Shown: piece by piece, positions 16,624-26,600 of the stretch
How positions within the stretch are numbered: position 1 is the first letter of the stretch
Layout: each line of letters opens with the position of its first letter
Assembly: GCA_944390735.1 (NCBI GenBank)
Contig: CALXRL010000009.1
Location: 23,529-87,528 of the forward strand
Length of the DNA stretch: 64,000 bases
Direction of reading: 5' to 3'
Source of the DNA: an uncultured Victivallales bacterium
GTDB taxonomy: Bacteria > Verrucomicrobiota > Lentisphaeria > Victivallales > UBA1829
Translations under genes and position numbers: made by a program
The notes under the pieces: model-generated
The model's database searches: none
Seen by the model: the letters and a program-made list of their open reading frames with translations, nothing else
Told to the model about the DNA's origin: nothing

Positions 16624-18498
16624 ATGGAACCGATCATTCAGAATAAGAAAACGCTGTTCGGAGCGCTGATTCCGGAAGCATGCGTCAACGGGCAATGGCT
16701 TTCGGAAAGCAGCAGCTTCCGTCTTTCCGCAACCAGGAAGGAGGAGGAGGGCGGAACTCTCCTGCGTCTGGAATTTACCAATCTCTCCGGAGAAACGGTC
16801 CGGCTGGATGATCTGCGTTTCATTCAGCGCGGCACGCACGGGGATTTTCTTTCCACGCCCGGCCCCCGTCTGCGTCTTTACCGCGAAGGCTGGACCATGG
16901 CGAGCGCAGCGGCCTCGGTCCGATTCGGAGAAAAGGATTTTGAAGTGGATCCGGACTACAAGCCGTTTGCCGTTTCGATGCCATCCGAATACACCAGCGA
17001 AACGCCGAACCGCTTCTCGGGCGAACATGTCGCTCTTCTGAACGACCGGGAAAGCGGATTCACCGTTCTGACCGGTTTTGTCACATCGGCGGATCAGATG
17101 ACGCGCATCGTCGTTGAGCTTGGGGAGGAGGGAGTCAGGGAATACGCCATTTACGCCGATACGGACGGAATCGCCGTCGATCCCGGCGAAACCATCCGCT
17201 CCGAGGAGCTCCTGATTCTTTCCGGAACGGACGCGTACACGCTTCTGGAACATTTTGCCGATGTCTGGGGCAGGAAAATGCACGCCCGCACCTGGGATCA
17301 TCTTCCGAACGGCTGGTGCAGCTGGTATTACTACTTCAGCGACGTCACGGAAAACGACATTCTGGAGAACGCCGCCTATCTGAACGCCCACAGGCAGGAA
17401 TATCCGCTGGAATACCTCCAGCTGGACGACGGATATCAGTCGGCGCTGGGGGACTGGCTCGTCTGCAACGGGAAATTCCCGCACGGACTCGAAACTCTGG
17501 CTGCTGAAATCAAAAAGGCCGGACTCAAACCCGGCATCTGGCTTGCTCCGTTTCTGGTGGAGAAGCGTTCCCGTCTCTTCGCCGAGCACCCCGACTGGAT
17601 GGTCCGCGACCGGAACGGTGAAATCGCATTCCCGATGAAATGGCGCACAGGCGAAGCCGCCATTCTGGATGGAACGCATCCCGAGGCGCAGCGTTTTCTG
17701 ACCGATCTCTTCCGCCGTCTGCGTGAAATGGGCTGGGTCTATACCAAACTCGACTTTCTCGTGTTTGAATGCGGCGTACCCGGCGCGGTCTATTACGACA
17801 AAAAAGCCACGCGCGCCCAGGCGCTGCGGCGCGGACTGGAAGCCATCCGCAAAGGCTTCGGCGACGATCAGTTCATTCTGGGCTGCACGGTTCCCTTCGG
17901 CCCGGTGGTGGGAATCGTGAACGCGGAACGGGTCGGGACGGACATCACCCCCTACTGGGCGCCCGACCGGAAAGTCTTCAAGGAAGCGCCGACCGTTCCG
18001 AATGTCTGCCGCAACCTCATCAACCGCTGCTACATGAATCATCGTCTCTTCTTCAGCGATCCGGATACGCACATTGCGCGAATCGACAACAACAAGCTCA
18101 CCGAAAACGAAGTGATCCTCTGGACCTACGCGATCTGGCTTACCGGCGGTCTTCTTCTGCTGAGCGACCGGTTCGAGACCCTCGCGCCGGAACGCACCCG
18201 ATATCCGAAACTTCTGATTCAGGAACAGGATCAGTTCCAGACCCGTCCGCTGGATCTGTTTGACCGCGAATATCCGGCCGTCTGGTACGGAGTCCATAAA
18301 AAGACCGGTCAGAAGGTCGTCGGGCTCTTCAACTTCGAAAACGGGGAACGCGTGCTGTCGATTCCGCTGGACGCGATCTCCCGGGGCACGGAGTTCCGGA
18401 TCCGCGACCGTTTCACCGGCGAGGATCTGGGAATTGCCACCGGTCGTTTTGAAGCCGCAGTTCCGGCGCATTCGTGCCGGATCTTCCACCTGAACTGA
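16624..18498 (+). CDS. GH36 alpha-galactosidase
   Basis: A 624-residue enzyme of family GH36 releasing terminal alpha-galactose from oligosaccharides such as raffinose or galactomannan fragments. The N-terminal beta-supersandwich (about 1-220) is followed by the TIM barrel with GWCSWYYYF, LQLDDGYQ, the nucleophile motif YTKLDF (Asp377) and the acid/base region RVGTDITPYW (Asp440), then a C-terminal beta-domain. No signal peptide, so cytoplasmic. An AGGAGAAGA ribosome site precedes the ATG. It diverges from the IclR operon and is followed after 32 bases by the MEMO-AMMECR1 gene. Confidence 0.9.
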   Translation: MEPIIQNKKTLFGALIPEACVNGQWLSESSSFRLSATRKEEEGGTLLRLEFTNLSGETVRLDDLRFIQRGTHGDFLSTPGPRLRLYREGWTMASAAASVRFGEKDFEVDPDYKPFAVSMPSEYTSETPNRFSGEHVALLNDRESGFTVLTGFVTSADQMTRIVVELGEEGVREYAIYADTDGIAVDPGETIRSEELLILSGTDAYTLLEHFADVWGRKMHARTWDHLPNGWCSWYYYFSDVTENDILENAAYLNAHRQEYPLEYLQLDDGYQSALGDWLVCNGKFPHGLETLAAEIKKAGLKPGIWLAPFLVEKRSRLFAEHPDWMVRDRNGEIAFPMKWRTGEAAILDGTHPEAQRFLTDLFRRLREMGWVYTKLDFLVFECGVPGAVYYDKKATRAQALRRGLEAIRKGFGDDQFILGCTVPFGPVVGIVNAERVGTDITPYWAPDRKVFKEAPTVPNVCRNLINRCYMNHRLFFSDPDTHIARIDNNKLTENEVILWTYAIWLTGGLLLLSDRFETLAPERTRYPKLLIQEQDQFQTRPLDLFDREYPAVWYGVHKKTGQKVVGLFNFENGERVLSIPLDAISRGTEFRIRDRFTGEDLGIATGRFEAAVPAHSCRIFHLN

Positions 18499-18530
18499 AT
18501 CGCCGGACTCGGCAGAACAAGGAGGCGCTG

Positions 18531-19988
18531 ATGCAGAACATGGCTCGAAAACATTCCGCCGGAGACTCTCCGGAAACGGGAGTTCTCTCGTCGCCCTTTG
18601 CGGGCAGCTGGTATCCGGGAGATCCGGAACAGCTCCGGGAATTTCTCCGCGAATTTTCCGCGGAAACGGAAGCGGATCCGGACACCATTGCACTGATTAT
18701 GCCTCATGCGGGATATCAGTATTCCGGGACGGCGGCAGGTCTTGCCGCGGGCAAGGTCCGGGGACTCTTCTTTGAACGGGTGATTCTGCTGGCGCCGTCG
18801 CACCGGGCGTATCTGAAGGATCAGTTCTGTCTGCCGGAGTCATCGTATTTCTCCACGCCGCTGGGGAAAGTGCCGGTCGATTCGGATGCCGTGAAGACGC
18901 TGCTCCGGGATCCGCATTTTCTCCGCAGCGATCCGGTTCACCGGAACGAACACAGCACCCAGCTGGAACTGCCGTTTCTTCAGTACATGCTCAAACCGGG
19001 CTTCCGGATTGTTCCCGTGATCGTCGGAGTCTGCGAAAAGGCGACGATCATGGAGGCGGCACGCATGCTGAAACCGCTGATCGACGAAAAAACGCTTGTC
19101 GTCGCCAGCTCCGATTTCACGCACTACGGCAAGGACTACGGATACGTGCCTTTCGTTCACGATGTCCGGGAGAGTCTGAAGGCGCTTGACATGGGAGCGT
19201 TTCATTTCATCGAACGGAAATCGCCGGAGGAGTTCCGGCTCTATCTGGAGAAGACCGGTGCGACGATCTGCGGAGCGCAGCCGATCGAACTGCTGCTTCG
19301 TCTTCTGCCGGAGAGTGCGGAGTGCGAACTTCAATCCTATTATGTTTCGGGAGATATCACGGGGGATTTCAGCAATTCGGTCAGCTATGTCGGAGCGTCG
19401 TTCACCGGCTCCTGGAGAGCGCCGGAGAACGCGGAGGAATTCGCGGGGGAACTCACGGAAAACGACAAGCGTCTTCTGCTGGAGCTGGCTCGGGCGACGA
19501 TTGCGCGGAAATTCGATCCGTTGCGTCCGCTTCCGGACCTTTCGAAACTGACGAATGCGGCGCGGAAAAAACGCGGGGCGTTTGTCACGTTGAACATCGA
19601 CGGTCGGCTTCGCGGCTGCATCGGAGAGATTCTTCCACTTCGTCCGCTGGTGAAGGCGGTTGCGGGGCGCGCCCTGGACGCGGCGTTTCACGATCCCCGG
19701 TTCTATCCGCTGCATGAGGAGGAACTCGGCAGAGTGACGATTGAAATTTCCGCCCTCACGCCGCCGCACCCGGTGAATTCATGGAGAGACATTGAAATCG
19801 GCCGTCACGGCATTCTGCTGCGGAAAGGAGACGCCGGAGCGGTGTTTCTTCCGCAGGTCGCCCCGGAACAGAGATGGGGACTGGAGGAGACGCTGGTGCA
19901 TCTTTCCATGAAAGCCGGACTGGACCCGGACGCCTGGCGGAACGGCGCGGAATTCGAGGTCTTTGAGGCGGACGTTTTCCACGAATAA
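18531..19988 (+). CDS. MEMO-AMMECR1 fusion (AmmeMemoRadiSam proteins B and A in one chain)
   Basis: A 485-residue two-domain protein. Residues about 20-290 are a MEMO domain (PFAGSWYPG, IMPHAGYQYSG, LAPSHRAY, SSDFTHYG), an extradiol-dioxygenase-like fold with metal-binding His residues. Residues about 305-485 are an AMMECR1 domain (GAFVTLNIDGRLRGCIGE, DPRFYPL, VFLPQVAPE). These proteins co-occur with a radical SAM enzyme as the AmmeMemoRadiSam system, whose biochemical role is unsettled; the radical SAM partner is not in this window. The start follows a perfect AAGGAGG at 5 bases. The MEMO part is placed first, AMMECR1 second. Confidence 0.9.
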   Translation: MQNMARKHSAGDSPETGVLSSPFAGSWYPGDPEQLREFLREFSAETEADPDTIALIMPHAGYQYSGTAAGLAAGKVRGLFFERVILLAPSHRAYLKDQFCLPESSYFSTPLGKVPVDSDAVKTLLRDPHFLRSDPVHRNEHSTQLELPFLQYMLKPGFRIVPVIVGVCEKATIMEAARMLKPLIDEKTLVVASSDFTHYGKDYGYVPFVHDVRESLKALDMGAFHFIERKSPEEFRLYLEKTGATICGAQPIELLLRLLPESAECELQSYYVSGDITGDFSNSVSYVGASFTGSWRAPENAEEFAGELTENDKRLLLELARATIARKFDPLRPLPDLSKLTNAARKKRGAFVTLNIDGRLRGCIGEILPLRPLVKAVAGRALDAAFHDPRFYPLHEEELGRVTIEISALTPPHPVNSWRDIEIGRHGILLRKGDAGAVFLPQVAPEQRWGLEETLVHLSMKAGLDPDAWRNGAEFEVFEADVFHE

Positions 19989-20047
19989 TCCTCGGGGAAA
20001 AAGAGACCGGCTTTGCGGGAGCCGTCGGGACGGAAACGGGAGAAGGA

Positions 20048-21160
20048 ATGCGGAAGATCATACACATCGACATGGACGCGTTCTACGCCTCCGTCGAGAT
20101 CCGCGACAATCCGCGACTTCGCGGGAAACCGGTGATTGTGGGCGGAATGCCGGGAACGCGCGGGGTCGTCTGCACAGCCTCCTACGAGGCGCGGAAATTC
20201 GGAGTGCATTCGGCGATGTCGGCGGATCTTGCGGCCAGGCTCTGTCCGCAGGGGATCTTTCTCCGGCCGCGGCGCGGGGCCTATTTGGAGGCGTCCGCCC
20301 GGATGCACGAGGTGTTTCACGAGTACACGGACATCATTGAGCCGCTCTCGCTCGACGAAGCCTATCTGGATGTCACCGAAAACAAAAAAGGCATCCCCTA
20401 TGCGAGCACCATTGCGCGGGAGATCAAGCAGAAGATTCTGAAACGGACCGGAGGACTGACCGCCTCGGCGGGAGTCTCCTACAACAAGTTCCTTGCGAAA
20501 ATCGCCTCCGACCTGAAAAAGCCCAATGGTCTGACCGTAGTCCGGCCGGAGGATGCGGAACGTCTGCTGGAAAGTCTGCCGATCGAAAAGTTTCACGGGA
20601 TCGGCAGGGCGACCGCGGATCACATGCACCGGATGGGCATCCGGACCGGAGCGGATCTGAAACGGAAAAGCAAGCTGGAACTGGCGCTTGCCTTCGGCAC
20701 GGTCGGCGAATTCTATTACAACATTGTCCGGGGGATCGACGAACGGGAGGTCTGCACGGACCGGGAACGCAAGTCACTGGGAACGGAAGAGACATTCGAG
20801 GAAGACATAGCCGATCTGGCCTTTGCCGCGGAGGTTCTCCGGCGGCAGTCGGCGGAAGTCGGAGAGGAGATCCGGAAACGGAACCTGTTTGCAAAAACGG
20901 TCACGCTGAAGATCAAATTTCATGATTTCCGGTCCATCACGCGGAGCAAGTCGCTTCCGGACTATTTTGACGACGACCGGACCATTGCCGAAACCGCACT
21001 GGAACTTCTGAAGAAAACGGAGGCGGGACGCATCAAGTTCCGTCTTCTGGGAGTCACGGTCTCGGGATTTTACGGAGAGAAAAGTCAGGGCGAGCTTGTC
21101 CAGATGGAATTTGAATTCATGAAAAATCTGCCGGTCATGCGGCGGAATGTGCGGTGGTGA
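20048..21160 (+). CDS. dinB: DNA polymerase IV (Y-family translesion polymerase)
   Basis: A 370-residue DinB. Catalytic acidic residues are visible in HIDMDAFYASVE and PLSLDEAYLDVT; the palm, fingers and thumb (SYNKFLAKIASDLKKPNG; FHGIGRATADHMHRMG helix-hairpin-helix) and little finger follow. The C-terminus ends with QMEFEF plus a tail, a QLxLF-like sliding-clamp-binding motif. The enzyme copies past damaged bases with low fidelity. The ATG follows GAGAAGGA. It lies 60 bases after the MEMO-AMMECR1 gene on the same strand; no SOS box was recognised in that gap. Confidence 0.95.
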   Translation: MRKIIHIDMDAFYASVEIRDNPRLRGKPVIVGGMPGTRGVVCTASYEARKFGVHSAMSADLAARLCPQGIFLRPRRGAYLEASARMHEVFHEYTDIIEPLSLDEAYLDVTENKKGIPYASTIAREIKQKILKRTGGLTASAGVSYNKFLAKIASDLKKPNGLTVVRPEDAERLLESLPIEKFHGIGRATADHMHRMGIRTGADLKRKSKLELALAFGTVGEFYYNIVRGIDEREVCTDRERKSLGTEETFEEDIADLAFAAEVLRRQSAEVGEEIRKRNLFAKTVTLKIKFHDFRSITRSKSLPDYFDDDRTIAETALELLKKTEAGRIKFRLLGVTVSGFYGEKSQGELVQMEFEFMKNLPVMRRNVRW

Positions 21161-21194
21161 AGTCAAAAAAAGCGGGACTTTCCATCTTCGGGCG

Positions 21195-21222
21195 TTGCAC
21201 TTTGCGTTTCCGACGATATATT
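21195..21222 (+). promoter_or_regulatory. Promoter of the FabB-like gene
   Basis: TTGCAC (21195-21200), 16-base spacer, TATATT (21217-21222), leaving a leader of about 100 bases before the gene at 21329. Inferred from sequence match only. Confidence 0.45.
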
Positions 21223-21328
21223 ACTAGGGAGAGAAGGAGCAGAGCAATCGTTTTCATCCGGTGATTTCGGTTTTTCGAATTGAAATTGCCTGCAGGAAAT
21301 TAGATCTTCAACTGGGGAAGGAGATTTC

Positions 21329-22561
21329 ATGAGGGATCGAATCGTTATTTCCGGCCGCGGCCTGATTACGCCTCTCGGAGAGGGACTTGCACAAAACATC
21401 GAAGCGCTGAGACTCGGCAGGACCGGAACGGTCTTCATGCCGGAGTGGCGCGAACTCGGACTGGAAAGCCAGGTTGCCGGCAAAGCGAACACCGATCCGG
21501 AGTGTCCGGTTCTGACCCAGAAGAACAAACGCTTCATGTCCGCGAACTCCCGAATGGCGGTTGCCGCCGCTTACGAGGCGATTCTGGAAGCGGGGTATAC
21601 CCCGGAAACCCTTCCGCATGAAATAGCCATGATCAACGGATGCGCAGGAAGCGCGTATATTGAGGTGGTCACAAATTCGAACTCCTTTCTGGAATCCCGG
21701 CGGGTGCGCCGCTGCTCGCCGTTTGCCGTGCCCAGACTGATGCCCTCCTCGGCGGTGGCGAATCTTTCGCTGGTCTTCGGCATCACGGGAGAGACCTACG
21801 ACATCAGTTCCGCATGCACCAGCAGCGCGCTGGCGATCATGGCGGGAGCAAGACTGATCGCCTCCGGAGAATACGACATTGTCATGGTCGGCGGCTCGGA
21901 AGAGACCAGCTGGCCCCAGGCGCTCGGATTCAACAGCATGCGGGCCCTTTCCCACAGTTTCAATGACGACGCCGCGCATGCCAGCCGTCCGTTCGACAAA
22001 AAACGCGACGGGTTCGTCCTCGGCGAAGGAGCCGGCATCATGATCCTTGAACGGGAATCCCGGGCGCTTGCGCGCGGACACAAGCCGAAAGCGATCATTG
22101 CGGGATTCTCCTCGAACAGCAACGCCACGGACATGGTCATCCCCAATGCGCAATCCAGCGCGGAACTCATGATGCGGGCCATGCGCATGGCGAATCTGAA
22201 GCCGTCCGACATCGGTTACATCAATACGCACGGCACCGCCACTCCGGTGGGGGATCCCGTGGAACTGGAGTCGATCCGGCTGGTGTTTGAATCCTCGCGC
22301 AATGTGGCGATCAACAGCACGAAGTCCATGACCGGACACATGATCGGGGCGGCCGGAGCGGTGGAGGCTATCTTCTCCACCCTGATGATGGAACACTCCT
22401 TCATCTGCCCGACGGCCAATCTCGACGAACCCGGCGACGAGTTCGCATGGGCGGATCTCGTGCGCGAAACACGGGATGTGGAATTCGACCATGCGCTGAG
22501 CAACAGTTTCGGTTTCGGCGGTTCCAACGCCTGCCTTGTTCTCTCGAAATGGAAGGAGTGA
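21329..22561 (+). CDS. Beta-ketoacyl-ACP synthase, FabB/KAS I type
   Basis: A 410-residue condensing enzyme with the Cys-His-His triad: SSACTSS (Cys163), NTHGTATPVGD (His301) and KSMTGHMIGAAGA (His337), plus the closing SNSFGFGGSNA. The DGFVLGEGAG and TDMVIP segments align better with E. coli FabB than FabF. It elongates acyl-ACP by decarboxylative Claisen condensation with malonyl-ACP. No acyl carrier protein, FabG or other fatty-acid gene is adjacent, so it may be a second, specialised synthase. An ideal GGGGAAGGAG ribosome site precedes the ATG. The tRNA-dihydrouridine synthase gene follows 43 bases later. Confidence 0.9.
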   Translation: MRDRIVISGRGLITPLGEGLAQNIEALRLGRTGTVFMPEWRELGLESQVAGKANTDPECPVLTQKNKRFMSANSRMAVAAAYEAILEAGYTPETLPHEIAMINGCAGSAYIEVVTNSNSFLESRRVRRCSPFAVPRLMPSSAVANLSLVFGITGETYDISSACTSSALAIMAGARLIASGEYDIVMVGGSEETSWPQALGFNSMRALSHSFNDDAAHASRPFDKKRDGFVLGEGAGIMILERESRALARGHKPKAIIAGFSSNSNATDMVIPNAQSSAELMMRAMRMANLKPSDIGYINTHGTATPVGDPVELESIRLVFESSRNVAINSTKSMTGHMIGAAGAVEAIFSTLMMEHSFICPTANLDEPGDEFAWADLVRETRDVEFDHALSNSFGFGGSNACLVLSKWKE

Positions 22562-22604
22562 TCCGTCCGGGTCCGCCGGACAGAACGCTTCCGGGGAGCG
22601 GGCG

Positions 22605-23588
22605 ATGATGCTTTATCCGGAAAACGCCGTGATCCAGGCCCCGCTTGCGGGCCATACCGATCTGCCGATGCGTCTTTCTTCGCGCCGTCACGGCTGCCGC
22701 TATGCCTTTACGGAGATGATCGACGCGGGCTCCCTTGTCTTTGGCAACCGGAAAACAAGGAAGCTTGCCCTCCGGGCGCCCGAGGAGGAGTTTCTCGGAA
22801 TCCAGCTGGTGGGATCCGATTTGGAGACGCTGGACAAGGCGGTCGAAATCATCAATGACATGCACTACGATGTTCTGGATTTCAATCTGGGCTGTCCCGC
22901 GCCGAAGGTGGAAAGGAAGTGCGAAGGCATCGCCTTTGCGCTGCGCCGGCCGGAGGAAGCGGTTCGGGCGCTGGAGCGGATTGTCCGCCGATCCCGCCTA
23001 CCGGTCACGGTCAAAACCCGGATTCAGGATTTTGAGGATCCGGAGCCGACGGTCGCGTTTCTGAAGCGTCTGGAGAATGCCGGAGCGCAGGCGATCACGC
23101 TTCACGGGCGTCTGATGAAGGCGTTCTATTCGGGACCTGTGGCTTTTCCGGTGATCCGCGCGGCACGGGAGGCGCTCCGGATTCCCGTGATTGCCAATGG
23201 AGGAATCATGGACCGCGAATCCTGTGAGGAAATCCGCAGGGAGACCGGCTGTTCCCGCGTGATGATCGCCCGCGGAGCGCTGGGCAATCCCTGGATTTTT
23301 TCTCAGGTGGAGCAGGAAAATTTCACGCCGCCGACCGTGGAGGAATTCGCCGGGGAGATGGAACGGCACATGAGGGACATGATCGACTTTTACGGGGAGG
23401 AACTTGCGTTCCGGATCGGACGGAAAACGATTCTGGAATACCTGCGCGGACGCGGCTATCATGGTTCGCTGCGGGCCTCCGCCTCCTATCTCTGCAATAC
23501 CGCCGATTTCGAGGTCATGATGGAGGAGATCCGCCGGGGGCCGGCATCGACTCCGGATTCCCCGCGGCGTCTGGCTCCGCTGCGCTGA
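22605..23588 (+). CDS. tRNA-dihydrouridine synthase
   Basis: A 327-residue FMN-dependent Dus enzyme that reduces uridine to dihydrouridine in the tRNA D-loop. Visible motifs are QAPLAGHTDLPMR, TEMIDAG, FNLGCPAPKVERK with the catalytic Cys, TLHGR, PVIANGGI and MIARGALGNPW. The consensus after the Cys (VxKxGxGA) is altered to VERKCEGIA here. Start at ATG 22605 with GGGGAG six bases upstream; a second ATG follows immediately. It shares a transcript with the FabB-like gene and is closed by a strong terminator. Subfamily (DusA, B or C) not resolved. Confidence 0.9.
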   Translation: MMLYPENAVIQAPLAGHTDLPMRLSSRRHGCRYAFTEMIDAGSLVFGNRKTRKLALRAPEEEFLGIQLVGSDLETLDKAVEIINDMHYDVLDFNLGCPAPKVERKCEGIAFALRRPEEAVRALERIVRRSRLPVTVKTRIQDFEDPEPTVAFLKRLENAGAQAITLHGRLMKAFYSGPVAFPVIRAAREALRIPVIANGGIMDRESCEEIRRETGCSRVMIARGALGNPWIFSQVEQENFTPPTVEEFAGEMERHMRDMIDFYGEELAFRIGRKTILEYLRGRGYHGSLRASASYLCNTADFEVMMEEIRRGPASTPDSPRRLAPLR

Positions 23589-23602
23589 CCGTCCCTGCGG
23601 TT

Positions 23603-23642
23603 TTCCCGGAAAGAGTCTTGTTTTCCGGGAAGTTGCTTTTTC
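23603..23642 (+). terminator. Rho-independent terminator after the dihydrouridine synthase gene
   Basis: TTCCCGGAAA (23603-23612) pairs perfectly with TTTCCGGGAA (23622-23631) over a 9-base loop, followed by TTGCTTTTT. It sits between two convergent genes. Confidence 0.85.
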
Positions 23643-23644
23643 GG

Positions 23645-26600
23645 TTATCTGGCGATCAGATAGGCCATCACGCCATGATTTCGGAGGGCGGTATCGGCGG
23701 TGAATCGCACCACGCCGTCGGCACAGGAGGTTGGAACCGCTCCGGTCCGGCGGCCTTCGAAGTCGAGAGTCTCTATCTTCGGCCGGAAGGGGAGACGCAG
23801 AGCGACCTTGATTTTCCGGCGCGCCAATAGAAGCGGCGACTTGCCATATGTCTCAAGGATGGTGCGGCGGCTGTTCCGGAACTCCATATCCGAATTTGCC
23901 ATATCGACGAGATGAATCATCAGGATCTTCCGGCTTTCAGCGAGGGGGTTCGCGTCGAGAGAGATCAGGGCGACTGCCTGAGGAGAGGTCACGCCATCGA
24001 CCAGCAGCACCCTTCCCCGGAACGATCCGGAAGCGCCGGCGAAGGCTTCGGTCCGGGGGGTGACGACCTCAATGCTCTTCCGGGAGGGAGTCATCACAAT
24101 CTCTCCGGTTTCGCTGACAATTCGCTGCTGATTCAACGCGGTTCTGAAACGTGCCTTCATGGGTTCGGGCAGCGCCTCCTGCCATAATCCGGCCAGATCA
24201 AGTTTCGGAATGTCGTCGAAGGTTCGTCCCTCCGGCAGGGCACCCACCCGCGTAAAGAGTCCGAGAAGCGAAAAAGCCTGAAAATGACTCTGAATTCCCG
24301 CCAGCTTGACGGCATCCAGCTCCCGCAGGTCCCGATTCCGGAAATCCACAGCGATCCCGGAGGGCGCGGCGGAGACATCCCCGCGAATAAAGAGCGCATG
24401 GATCAGGCGGTCGGCAAGCTGAGCGGCCGGATCATTCACGATATCAAAGACGGAGATCAATCCGTTCGGACGAATCGCCTCTTTCGCATACGCCCACTGG
24501 AAGCGGTAAAGACCATCCCAGTTCTGAAGCGCGGCATAAGCGCCGGCCATCGGTCCGTACTCGGTCCGGAACTGATTCGGAAAGCAGTAGTTGATCTCGG
24601 ATACCAGAAACGGGAGTCCGAAGATACGTGCCGGCATGATTTTGCGGACATGCGCAGCAGCCTGTCCAAGCGCGGAAAGCTGCGAGAATCCAAGCGGAGG
24701 CGACCAGCGCCCCGGTTTCAGCAGACGCATATGATCCCAGTAGGAGTGCATGTCCACCACATCCAGAGTTCCGGCGGCTCCCAGCAGGGAGTAATCGGCA
24801 AAATAGTTCAGATCGGTCACAAGAACGTCCGACTGGAGTTCTCTGCGCAGGAACGCAGTCTGTTCCTGAATCCGCGCAAGTTCCAGTCCGGCACGAAACT
24901 GCTGATACATTCCGCTCGACGTCCCGGGAGGAGTTCCCTTCACGCCGGCGGCGGAAAGATACTCCGCCCAGCGCTTGCGGAAGGTCTCCGCAAGGAAGGA
25001 ATCTTTGTTCAGCGGAAGCCAGAAGGAGATGTTCGGTTCGTTGACCAGATTGACCACATACAGCGCGGGATCCTCGGCAAGGGAAAGTCCGGTATAAGGA
25101 TTCTTCGACGTCAGAAGACGGCGGACAAATTTCTTCCAGTTCTCCATCGCGCTCGGTTCCACGTCGAAAAGAAGTTTCGGGTTCTGCGCCTCCGACCAGT
25201 TTCGGATTCCGTCACCCTTTCGCAGCTTCCGGCTCGCATACAGGTCAAGGGTATAATAGATGCCGCGCTTTTTCAGGCATGCCATCAAATACTGGAAGCG
25301 GTCCAGCATGACAGGATCAAAGGTCACCGAATCGTTCGCCTTCTTATCCAGAAGATCATTCTCGAAATGATGGAACCGCACCGAATTGTATCCGACAGAG
25401 GCCAGATGTTCCGCCAGAACCTCGCTCTGCTGATGCGTCATGTAATTCGCGCTCGTGCAGAGATTAACTCCGAGAAACCGAATCCGCTTCTCCGGGTTCC
25501 TCTCAAAAACGAAGTGCCCCTTCTTATTCACAACCACTCTGCCGTATTTTCCGGCGGGAGCGTCCAGACTCCCGGAAAAATCCAGCGGGGATCCCGCTTC
25601 AATCCGACGGGAAAAACGAACGGGAAGCCACTCCTTGCCCGCACGGAAAATCAGTTTCCGGTCCCCGGAGGAAAAACGTGCCCCGTGATTCGCAAACGAC
25701 GCCGCGCAGATCATCCATACGGATTTTCCCTCGGCAGTAAACGTGATCGTCTCCGGAACTCCGGCCATTGGAAACGCGGAGGCATACAGGCCGATCCGCG
25801 ACTCGAAATTCATGGTTTCCCAGGCAATTCCCGCATTGGGGAATGAATCCTCCAGCCACCAGTTTCCGCAATCCCGCCCGGCAATCACGGGAAACTCTCC
25901 TTTTTTTCCATCCCGGTAGACCACCCGGATCGTCCCGATGCGCTCCTTTTCCGGCGGGACCCATGCCGCGGCATGCAGCAAATACAGATAGGGGAGATCC
26001 GCGCTTGCCCCCTCGGCACGAATCCGACACTCTTTCGGAAAACTCTTCCGGGAAGCAGAGAGAACAATACAGCTTTTCCCGCTGTTCTTCTCCGGATCCA
26101 GGATCCGGAAGGAAACACCGGCGGAAGTCAGAGTTCCCGCTTTGAGTTTGCGCAAATCATTATTCGATCCCTGATCGGTCCATCCGCCGACCCCGTCGCC
26201 GGCCTTCTCATCCCGGAAGCTCCGGTTTGCCGCTTGATGAAGCGAAACAGGAACGCTGACAACAGGCTCCTTCCGCACCATCACGGCAATTCCAAGAGAT
26301 CCGGAACGCAAATGGTTCCTTCCGTTCATCCGAATGGAAATCGTCTCGCCCCACTTCCGGTCATCCTGAATGAACAGCGAAAAATTTCCATCCAGATGAT
26401 AGGTGGCATCGACCATTTCAATCGTCAGTCGATGCGGCTTTCCCGGATACGCCCCCACCCGCTGACTGACAAAGGAAGGGGTCATCGGCAGGACGTTCCC
26501 ATCCAGAATCAGACGGCGGAATTTGTCAAAGGAGAGACTCAGCTGATAGGACGCATGTCCGATCTCCGGAAACGAACGGGAGGAAAGCGAGGTGCTGAAT

